This document shows, one piece after another, positions 1-5,591 of a stretch of DNA of 10,294 bases. Below the pieces are notes generated by a model, which made no database searches, was not told where the DNA came from, and worked only from the letters and a program-made list of their open reading frames with translations. The stretch spans positions 1 through 10,294 of the forward strand of contig JALHTB010000148.1 of assembly GCA_022865625.1 (NCBI GenBank), read 5' to 3'. The position numbers and the translations under genes were made by a program. Numbering within the stretch: position 1 is the first letter of the stretch; each line of letters opens with the position of its first letter. The DNA comes from Candidatus Bathyarchaeota archaeon. Lineage in GTDB: Archaea; Thermoproteota; Bathyarchaeia; 40CM-2-53-6; FEN-987.

Positions 1-270
1 CCAGATTTCTTCAAAGATCGCAAAGTTCTCGTCGAGCTGGGGTGAGAGAAAGTATGTCGCTCCGTAGCGTTCGCCGGTGTACGTGACGAGACCGTTCCTT
101 TGAAGCACCTCTAGGTGATGACGGACCGTCTTGTAGTCGACCGCCATAACCTCCGCAAGCTGATTCGCGTTCGCAGGTCGCTGCCGCAGTGCAAGTATCA
201 GGCGGCCTCGTGTCTTGCCGCCTTTCGTGCCAGACATCAGCCACCACAGTAGATACTTGATCGAATGCAT
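1..270 (-). CDS. Winged-helix (ArsR-like) DNA-binding transcriptional regulator, partial
   Basis: The reading frame gives 90 residues from ATG at 270 and leaves the window at Trp90, so the C-terminus is missing. After an aromatic/hydrophobic N-terminal stretch (residues 5-12) and a GTKGGKTRGR turn, a clear winged helix-turn-helix follows. Residues 35-62 carry NQLAE, then the recognition helix DYKTVRHHLEVL, then NGLV, and the wing ends in YGATYFLSP. This is the usual architecture of short archaeal ArsR-type regulators, which bind promoter DNA, normally as dimers. Family assignment is strong; target genes and effector cannot be read from the sequence. It lies downstream of, and on the same strand as, the hydrolase gene with a 252-bp gap, so a link to glycerol metabolism is only a possibility. 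No convincing Shine-Dalgarno site precedes the start. Confidence 0.85.
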   Translation of the reverse strand, partial: MHSIKYLLWWLMSGTKGGKTRGRLILALRQRPANANQLAEVMAVDYKTVRHHLEVLQRNGLVTYTGERYGATYFLSPQLDENFAIFEEIW

Positions 271-522
271 TGGTGCATACTTTGAGCGGGGCTGCAATTC
301 CTGTGCGTCACAATACCATGCTTCGTGCGAACCTGAGTGAAGGTGCAGGCATCTGGGCAGGGTAAAAAGCTGATCGATATCGTCGGGGACGGGCACTCTC
401 AGGGTGCTGCTAGAATCGTTATTCCTAATGGTCTATGCGGTTTTTCCACACATATCCCTACACGAGTATGTGCAGATCCAACATATTTAGCCCTCTGAGA
501 CGATGCCCCCGGTCGAGTCGTC
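271..522. other. Intergenic spacer between regulator and hydrolase genes
   Basis: No credible coding frame is seen here on either strand. The spacer must contain the promoter of the winged-helix gene, but no single TATA box stands out. A pyrimidine-rich TTTTTA stretch (minus strand, about 362-368) is the nearest candidate. The CGATATCG palindrome near 374-381 is too short to interpret. The right end holds one arm of the inverted repeat that straddles the hydrolase stop codon. Confidence 0.5.
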
Positions 523-527
523 TCAGA
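494..527 (-). repeat. 10-bp perfect inverted repeat spanning the hydrolase stop codon
   Basis: TCTGAGACGA at 494-503 is the exact reverse complement of TCGTCTCAGA at 518-527, with a 14-nt spacer. In the hydrolase mRNA this makes a stem whose 5' arm contains the TGA stop codon (525-523). No U-tract follows the 3' arm, so it does not look like a standard archaeal U-rich terminator. It could stabilise the 3' end or slow read-through into the winged-helix gene. Confidence 0.5.
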
Positions 528-1347
528 TTCTCGCTGACAGCCACGTGCTTATGTCGCCGAGAACGCTCTCCTTGCCAGGTTCGTTCAGTATCTCATGATA
601 GAAGCCGTCGTAGACCTTCAAGGTCTTATCGGACGACGCGATCTTCTTGAAGAAACCGACTGTCGCTGATGAATCAACGATTCCATCAGCACCACCGTGC
701 ATTATCAGGCAAGGCAACGTGAGTTGGTCAGCACCGTTGACAGTCTCATCCGCTCCGCGAAGGAACTCGGTGTAGAATCGTGCGCTGGCGACGCCGTGGA
801 CCAGTGGATCACCAGTGTAGTCACGGACAATCTTTCTGTCGTGTGATAGAAGGTTCGCGTCTAGGCCTGTTCGGAGCGTGAGGGTTGGAATAATGCTTGA
901 GAGCGTCCTGCCGATGAACTTCTTCCAAGCAGGGAGTTTCATTTTTAGCGCAAAGAGCGGTGCTGTCGCAATCAGGCCCGCGAGTTCACTTCCCCGTTCC
1001 TCGGCGAACCTAGTGGCAAGAAGTCCGCCTAGACTGTGTCCGAGCAGGATCGTCGTTGACGATCGGTCATGTTCCTTACCAATTCGAATGAGACGATCTG
1101 TGTCCACCAGGTAGTCGTCGAAGCTGTCTACGTGCCCTCGCTTTCCACCTGATTTGCCATGTCCACGGAGATCCTGAGCCCATATCGAGTAGTTCCTTCG
1201 CGCCATGTATTCGGCGACGTGGGCATACCGACCACAGTGGTCGCCTTGTCCGTGAATCATCACGAGTGTGGCCGTCGGCCTTCCGGTCGGTGTCCAGGCT
1301 TGGTAGTAGATTTGTGTGCCACGAGCGCCTTCGAAACTGCTCTCCAT
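523..1347 (-). CDS. Alpha/beta hydrolase, monoacylglycerol lipase / lysophospholipase-like
   Basis: The 274-residue protein has the complete serine-hydrolase set. The oxyanion HG is at 32-33 (IHGQGDHCGRY), the nucleophile elbow GHSLGG has Ser105, the acid is Asp221 in HGGADGIVDS, and the base is His251 in GFYHEILNE. DLRGHGKSGGKRGH after strand 4 is typical of the 'serine aminopeptidase S33 / Hydrolase_4' branch that includes monoacylglycerol lipases and lysophospholipases. The expected reaction is hydrolysis of an acyl ester of glycerol, probably in the cytoplasm, since no signal peptide is seen. ATG at 1347 is preferred over ATG at 1395: AGGT (1360-1357) lies nine bases before it, the protein then begins MESSFEGARG like its relatives, and the TATA-like element at 1405-1411 would place the transcript start downstream of 1395. 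It diverges from the glycerol-3-phosphate dehydrogenase gene, which supports a glycerolipid role. The exact substrate is not provable here. Confidence 0.88.
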   Translation of the reverse strand: MESSFEGARGTQIYYQAWTPTGRPTATLVMIHGQGDHCGRYAHVAEYMARRNYSIWAQDLRGHGKSGGKRGHVDSFDDYLVDTDRLIRIGKEHDRSSTTILLGHSLGGLLATRFAEERGSELAGLIATAPLFALKMKLPAWKKFIGRTLSSIIPTLTLRTGLDANLLSHDRKIVRDYTGDPLVHGVASARFYTEFLRGADETVNGADQLTLPCLIMHGGADGIVDSSATVGFFKKIASSDKTLKVYDGFYHEILNEPGKESVLGDISTWLSARI

Positions 1348-1403
1348 ATGCTGCCAACCTGTGCTCGACAAGATCCGTTCACAATGATTCAGCATGACTC
1401 TAA

Positions 1404-1411
1404 CGTATAAG
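1404..1411. promoter_or_regulatory. TATA-like element shared by divergent hydrolase and dehydrogenase genes
   Basis: CGTATAAG on the plus strand reads CTTATACG on the minus strand. At the usual 25-27 bp spacing it would start plus transcripts near 1434, leaving a leader of about nine bases before the dehydrogenase ATG at 1443, which has no Shine-Dalgarno site. Minus transcripts would start near 1381, giving a leader of about 34 bases with the AGGT site before ATG 1347. It is the only good TATA-like motif in the 95 bp between the two starts. Confidence 0.5.
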
Positions 1412-1442
1412 ACAGGAAGGTCTACCGTTCTACTCGGTTACT

Positions 1443-3131
1443 ATGCCTACTCGCAGAGATTTCGCGAAACTGGCAAAAACGGAATTCGACGTTGCCGTGA
1501 TTGGAGGGGGGATGATCGGCACCGGCGTGGCCCGGGACGCCGCAATGAGAGGCCTCCGCACGGTGCTTCTTGAGAAAGAGGACTTCTGCTACGGGACAAG
1601 CGGCCGCTCAAGCAGAATGATCCATGGCGGCCTACGGTACCTAGCCAACTATGATCTCGGTCTTGTCAGAGAAGGACTCAGAGAACGGGAAATCCTCCTC
1701 AGACTTGCGCCGCATCTTGTTCATCCCCTGAAATTCCTCATCCCACTCTACGGAGGTTTCCTTCATAGGATGAAACTCAAGATTGGCATGATCCTATACG
1801 ATCTCCTCTCTTACGATAAGTCACTTCCAAATCACGGATACCTCAACAAAACGGAAGTGATCAAGGCGGAACCCGCGCTCGCAGAGAACGACCTGAAGGG
1901 CGCATATGTCTACTATGATTCCCAGATCGCGCTCACAGAACGTCTCTGCATGGAGAACGTGCTCTCCGCAAGAAACCACGGCGCGTTGCTGTTGAATCAT
2001 GCGAACGTTGTCGGGCTCATGAAGGAGAAGGGCTTGGTCTCTGGGGTGAAAGTCAGGGGCACGCTCTCAGGCAAGACAACCGAGTTCCGATCCAGACTGG
2101 TTGTCAATGTTGGGGGCCCGTGGCTTGACGAGGTTGTACAGGAAGTGAGGCCAAAGGAACACCCACTAGCCCGAACAACGAAGGGAATCCACCTCGTGAC
2201 CCCGAAAGTAACAAGCGATGCCGTAGCCCTCTTCGCATCTGACGGACGAGCATACTTCGTGATGCCTTGGATCGGATTCACGCTCGTAGGGACAACCGAC
2301 ACTGACTATGAACAAGACATGGACGCCGTGAAAGCTGAAGTGGACGACGTCGAATACCTGCGAACCGAGGTTCAGAAGGCATTCCCAAGAACACAGTGGA
2401 ATCGTATCTTCTACACAATCGCTGGCGTGCGCTCACTCCTTCGAATCGAAGGTCTCAAGGAGTCATCCGTCACCCGCCGCCACATAATCTACGATCACGA
2501 AAAGAAGGAAGGCCTCAAAGGGCTCATCTCCGTGATCGGTGGCAAACTGACAGCCTACCGAGGCATCTCACAAGACGTGATAGATGCCGTCTGTGACAAA
2601 CTAGGATCTGGCGCCCTTTGCACAACTGCCAAAGAAATCCTCCCCGGAGCCGACTTGACTGAACTCGAACGAGCCAAGACCCAGGCAAAGTCGATCGCCA
2701 AAGAACACGGAATCACCGAGGAAGTGCTCAACCATTTGGTCTCACTCTACGGTTCCCGATACAAAGAAGTCCTCGGTTATGTGAAGAAGGACAAGCGCTT
2801 ACGAGAGCGAATATGCAGGACAAATCCGGACATCATGGCTGAGGTTGTTCACGCCGTCGAAAGGGAATCCGCGCTCACTCTGAGCGACTTCATGATTCGA
2901 AGAAGCCTGATCGCGTGGAGAAGATGCGAGGGTCTAGACTGCTGCATGAAAGTCGCGAAGACAATGGGCAAGCTCCTACGTTGGAGTAATCACGGGATCT
3001 CCGTGCAAGTTGCAGCATACAAGAACGAGATTGCCATACGTCACGTATACGAAAAGAAGCCGTCGAAACCTACAGTTAGGACACGGAAGAGAGTTCCTGC
3101 TCGGCGAAAGAGGTCCAGAAGGTCCCGATAG
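1443..3131 (+). CDS. glpA: FAD-dependent glycerol-3-phosphate dehydrogenase (GlpA/GlpD family)
   Basis: The 562-residue protein oxidises sn-glycerol-3-phosphate to dihydroxyacetone phosphate, passing electrons to FAD and then usually to quinone. The N-terminal Rossmann dinucleotide site is at residues 16-45 (IGGGMIGTGVARDAAMRG then LLEKEDF). It is followed by SSRMIHGGLRYL at 56-67, GTTDTDYE at 283-290 and GGKLTAYR at 366-373, all hallmarks of the family, and then the C-terminal helical domain at about 400-525. Two features are unusual: a Cys cluster, CEGLDCC, at 495-501, and a strongly basic tail with 13 Lys/Arg among residues 539-562. The symbol could equally be glpD; no GlpB or GlpC partner is seen nearby. 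It is transcribed from a near-leaderless promoter, divergent to the hydrolase and convergent with glycerol kinase. Function is confident; the electron acceptor is not known. Confidence 0.94.
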   Translation: MPTRRDFAKLAKTEFDVAVIGGGMIGTGVARDAAMRGLRTVLLEKEDFCYGTSGRSSRMIHGGLRYLANYDLGLVREGLREREILLRLAPHLVHPLKFLIPLYGGFLHRMKLKIGMILYDLLSYDKSLPNHGYLNKTEVIKAEPALAENDLKGAYVYYDSQIALTERLCMENVLSARNHGALLLNHANVVGLMKEKGLVSGVKVRGTLSGKTTEFRSRLVVNVGGPWLDEVVQEVRPKEHPLARTTKGIHLVTPKVTSDAVALFASDGRAYFVMPWIGFTLVGTTDTDYEQDMDAVKAEVDDVEYLRTEVQKAFPRTQWNRIFYTIAGVRSLLRIEGLKESSVTRRHIIYDHEKKEGLKGLISVIGGKLTAYRGISQDVIDAVCDKLGSGALCTTAKEILPGADLTELERAKTQAKSIAKEHGITEEVLNHLVSLYGSRYKEVLGYVKKDKRLRERICRTNPDIMAEVVHAVERESALTLSDFMIRRSLIAWRRCEGLDCCMKVAKTMGKLLRWSNHGISVQVAAYKNEIAIRHVYEKKPSKPTVRTRKRVPARRKRSRRSR

Positions 3132-4619
3132 TCAGCTAGGCGTCTCCCAGTTAAGTGATCTCTGAACTGCCCGTTTCCATCCTGCGCGTATCTGCTCGCG
3201 TGCCTTGGCAGACATTCTCGGTCTGAAGATCCTGTTTACCTTCCTTACGCGTTTGAGTTCGCTTAAGTCATCCCATACTCCGACAGCTAGGCCGGCGAGG
3301 AATGCTGCTCCCAACGCGGTCGTCTCAGGAATTGCTGACCGCTCAATCGGGATCCCGAGCAGATCGGCTTGGAGTTGCATCAGGAAATTGTTGACTGACG
3401 CTCCTCCGTCGACTCTGAGCGACCGTAGTTGATTCCGAGTGGTCTTCGTCATCGCTTCTAGAACATCTACGCTCTGGAGGCAGATCGACTCCAACGCGGC
3501 TCTGACGATTTGGTTTCTCGTCGTGTCGCGAGTGATTCCAATTATGAGACCTCGCGCATACATGTTCCAATATGGCGCACCGATGCCAGTGAGTGCAGGA
3601 ACGAAGAATACGCCGCCACTGGTCGGTGTCTCGAGTCCAATCTGCTCAGTATCTGAGGCCTTCTTCACTATGCCAAGCTGATCTCGTAGCCATTGAATGA
3701 CTGCGCCGCCGATGAATACGCTTCCTTCCAGCGCGTAGGTGACCTTGCCGTTGAGGCCCCAAGCGATCGTAGAGATCAATCCGGAATGAAGCTTCGGAAG
3801 GCGGTCTCCCGCATTCAGGAGGATGAAGCATCCCGTACCGTACGTGTTTTTGGCGACGCCTCTTTCGAAACCAGCCTGACCGAAAAGAGCGGCCTGCTGG
3901 TCACCAGCAACTCCGCTGATCGGAATCTCTCTCCCAAAGAGACCTTTCTCTGTGTAACCAAGTATCTCGCTTGAGGACTTCACCTCAGGTAGCATCTCTG
4001 ATGGAATTCCGAGAAGATCGAGCAGCTTTCGATTCCACGACCGGCGGCTAATGTCATAGATCATGGTCCGAGAGGCGTTCGAGTAATCTGTGGCGTGAAC
4101 TCGACCTCCTGTGAGCTTCCAGATCAGAAAGCTGTCAACGGTTCCGAAGAGGAGATCACCATTTCTAGCTCTCTTCTTGGCTTTCGGGACATTGTCTAGG
4201 AGCCATTTGATTTTCGGTCCTGAGAAGTATGCATCAGGAATGAGGCCAGTGCTCCTTCGGATGTATGAGGTGTAGCCTCTTGATACGAGGTCGTCTATGA
4301 TCGGAGCGGTTCTTCTGTCCTGCCAGACTATTGCGTTGTGTATGGGTCTGCCTGTGCGCCTGTCCCAAACGATAGTGGTCTCGCGTTGATTCGTTACTCC
4401 GATACCAGCGATCCTATTCCTATGCCCAAGAGCAGTCTTCCTGGCTGTGTGGAGCTGAGTCGACCAGATTGCCATCGGGTCATGCTCAACCCATCCTGGA
4501 CGAGGAAAGACCTGGCGGAATTCTTCTTTCGCAGACCTGACTACTCCGCATCGTTCATCGAAGAGGACTGCGCGCGAGCTTGTGGTTCCTTGGTCAAGCG
4601 AGAGGACACACCGTCTCAA
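3132..4619 (-). CDS. glpK: Glycerol kinase
   Basis: The 495-residue FGGY-family kinase makes sn-glycerol-3-phosphate from glycerol and ATP. Residues 9-16 carry DQGTTSSR (phosphate-binding), and NQRETT at 77-82 has the glycerol-contacting Arg79/Glu80. Trp99 lies in VWQDRR, Tyr131 in the substrate loop, and the catalytic base Asp240 in AGDQQAALFGQ. GTGCFILLN at 261-269 and DGGASVNNFLMQLQADLLG at 404-422 complete the ATPase fold; length is normal for the family. The start is TTG at 4619: a stop codon lies four codons upstream in frame, and GGTGATCC (4630-4623) is an eight-base match to the archaeal 16S anti-Shine-Dalgarno region. At the position equivalent to the E. coli fructose-1,6-bisphosphate contact (GGTRIPI) the sequence is FGREIPI, so that inhibition may be lost. 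Its product feeds the dehydrogenase encoded convergently beside it. Confidence 0.96.
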   Translation of the reverse strand: MRRCVLSLDQGTTSSRAVLFDERCGVVRSAKEEFRQVFPRPGWVEHDPMAIWSTQLHTARKTALGHRNRIAGIGVTNQRETTIVWDRRTGRPIHNAIVWQDRRTAPIIDDLVSRGYTSYIRRSTGLIPDAYFSGPKIKWLLDNVPKAKKRARNGDLLFGTVDSFLIWKLTGGRVHATDYSNASRTMIYDISRRSWNRKLLDLLGIPSEMLPEVKSSSEILGYTEKGLFGREIPISGVAGDQQAALFGQAGFERGVAKNTYGTGCFILLNAGDRLPKLHSGLISTIAWGLNGKVTYALEGSVFIGGAVIQWLRDQLGIVKKASDTEQIGLETPTSGGVFFVPALTGIGAPYWNMYARGLIIGITRDTTRNQIVRAALESICLQSVDVLEAMTKTTRNQLRSLRVDGGASVNNFLMQLQADLLGIPIERSAIPETTALGAAFLAGLAVGVWDDLSELKRVRKVNRIFRPRMSAKAREQIRAGWKRAVQRSLNWETPS

Positions 4620-4622
4620 CGG

Positions 4623-4630
4623 GGATCACC
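4623..4630 (-). promoter_or_regulatory. Strong ribosome binding site deciding the TTG start of glycerol kinase
   Basis: On the minus strand GGTGATCC pairs with eight consecutive bases of the conserved 16S rRNA 3' end (complement AGGAGGTGATCC) and ends three bases before TTG 4619. It fixes the non-ATG start. Confidence 0.7.
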
Positions 4631-4641
4631 GTCACATTCGC

Positions 4642-4773
4642 ATGAGTGAGATATCTCACTTGCCGAAATACCGCTTCACGTGGCAGCATCGCAAACATTT
4701 TGAATCCAAGCAGCCTCAGACTATGGCATTCGAAACGGCAGCCATGGTCCAGCATGAGGCTGAGCAGCAATGA
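4642..4773 (+). CDS. Possible 43-residue small protein coupled to the next gene
   Basis: An ORF from ATG 4642 to TGA 4773 encodes a His-, Gln- and Glu-rich 43-residue peptide. Its stop overlaps the ATG at 4770 of the following CxxC gene as ATGA, the classic arrangement for translational coupling. Against it: no Shine-Dalgarno site or clear TATA box precedes it, its first codons lie inside the palindrome of the divergent glycerol kinase promoter, and no known family is recognised. The overlap may be chance. Confidence 0.2.
   Translation: MSEISHLPKYRFTWQHRKHFESKQPQTMAFETAAMVQHEAEQQ
4645..4660. promoter_or_regulatory. 16-bp perfect palindrome, candidate operator of glycerol kinase
   Basis: AGTGAGATATCTCACT is self-complementary over all 16 bases. 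It lies 26-41 bp upstream of the glycerol kinase start, between a TATA-like GGTATTTC (4672-4665, minus strand) and the transcript start expected near 4641. A dimeric repressor bound there would block transcription. No second copy was noticed at the dehydrogenase promoter. The binding protein is unknown. Confidence 0.5.
4665..4672 (-). promoter_or_regulatory. TATA-like box of glycerol kinase
   Basis: GGTATTTC on the minus strand is centred about 49 bp upstream of the TTG start. It would give a leader of roughly 22 bases, enough to include the GGTGATCC ribosome site. The match is loose, so this is an inference from spacing. Confidence 0.35.
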
Positions 4774-5006
4774 TAGATTCAATGCCCAGAAGAGGTGATC
4801 GAGCAAGCGACTGTGAAATGTGCCAGAGGAAAACAGCAACACGTATGGCAAAGTTCACGGCTCATTTTCTTCAGTCAGAACCTACTCCGCTCATGATTGA
4901 GGAGCACCTTGCGAAGATGGAGTTCGAGAAACGAGTCTGCGATGACTGCGCGGAACAGCTTCAGAACATGAAGAATGTCACTGATCTTTCGTTCGGAAGT
5001 CTCTAG
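4770..5006 (+). CDS. Small paired-CxxC (putative zinc-binding) protein
   Basis: This 78-residue protein has CEMC at 15-18 and CDDC at 57-60, a pattern expected to hold one zinc ion across a helical linker of about 38 residues. It ends NVTDLSFGSL. No family is recognised. Two starts are possible: ATG 4770 (GAGG about 12 bases upstream) or ATG 4782; both keep all four cysteines. An internal GAGGTGAT match at 4793-4800 is best read as Gly-Asp codons, because the only downstream ATG (4818) would remove the first Cys pair. It diverges from glycerol kinase and converges with the broken SnoaL gene 35 bp away. A protein- or nucleic-acid-binding role is plausible but unproven. Confidence 0.65.
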   Translation: MIDSMPRRGDRASDCEMCQRKTATRMAKFTAHFLQSEPTPLMIEEHLAKMEFEKRVCDDCAEQLQNMKNVTDLSFGSL

Positions 5007-5041
5007 AGTAGAAAGATGGACGGACAGTCGCACGGCAATTG

Positions 5042-5487
5042 CTAGGGATTGATCAATTCGTCTACTTGCTTGGTGATGCCTGCAACAGCTCTTTTCTCGA
5101 TGATCCCCTTTGCCATCTGTCTTGCTGCTTCAAGCTTGTCTATGTAGTAGCGGATCTGATCGATCTTACCATTACGTAGTTCCATCACGACGACTGCTGG
5201 GATCTGTCCCTCCCGGCCGTCCTGCAATCTCACCTCGTGAATATACTCGTGGGTCAGCATGTCTCCTGAAACAACCGGGGATGGATGTCTCTAACAACGA
5301 ACTTCGGGTAGTTCTTCATGGTCTTCTCCAAGTATTTTCTGATCTCCTGTTTGTTGTGCATTGTGGCACCCGGCATCACGATCCAGCTAGCGTCGTCTGC
5401 GAACATCGACATTGCCTTGTCTATGTCTCGGTTGTTGAGGGCAGCATGAAAGTCCCAAGCGATCCTTCTATTCGCCTCTATCGACAA
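5042..5487 (-). pseudogene. SnoaL/NTF2-like protein gene with a one-base frameshift
   Basis: Two overlapping frames together encode one small SnoaL/NTF2-fold protein of about 148 residues. The first contains SIEANRRIAWDFHAALNNRDIDKAM then FADDASWIVMPG and KYLEKTMKNYP. The second contains LTHEYIHEV, PAVVVMELRNGKIDQIRYYID and a C-terminal helix. The break lies in the run of four C bases (minus strand) after the HPxV segment near 5280; one extra C would join the frames as HPPVVSGDMLTHEY. The best start is TTG 5487, nine bases after AGGAG (5501-5497) and matching the usual family N-terminus; the frame is open to another TTG at 5565. Members are polyketide-cyclase-like enzymes, limonene-epoxide hydrolases or non-catalytic binding proteins, so no substrate is assigned. 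The lesion may be a sequencing error in a homopolymer or a real mutation. Confidence 0.7.
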
Positions 5488-5591
5488 GCCAACACTCTCC
5501 TGAAAATCGGCCGTGATCTGAGTAGGATTCACTGTATTGAGAGATAACGCTTTTGATAGAAGCAAGAGACTCCTACGTAGTAACGATCCAA

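Noticed and set aside
11..247. 78-codon frame on the minus strand over the winged-helix gene
   Set aside because: It is out of frame with the convincing winged-helix protein and has a low-complexity, Arg/Ser/Thr-rich composition typical of an out-of-frame shadow.
1348..1395. Sixteen-residue N-terminal extension of the hydrolase from ATG 1395
   Set aside because: It has no Shine-Dalgarno site, would lie upstream of the transcript start predicted from the TATA-like element, and does not match the usual start of the family.
4793..4800. GAGGTGAT as a ribosome binding site for a downstream start in the CxxC gene
   Set aside because: The next ATG (4818) is about 17 bases away and would remove the first CxxC pair; the match is explained by Gly-Asp codons.
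4594..4851. 85-codon hydrophobic frame on the minus strand
   Set aside because: It overlaps both the glycerol kinase start region and the CxxC gene on opposite strands; its Leu/Phe richness comes from being antisense to polar codons.
5110..5547. 145-codon frame on the plus strand
   Set aside because: It is antisense to the SnoaL-like gene, whose two halves match a known fold; the plus-strand product has no recognisable domain.
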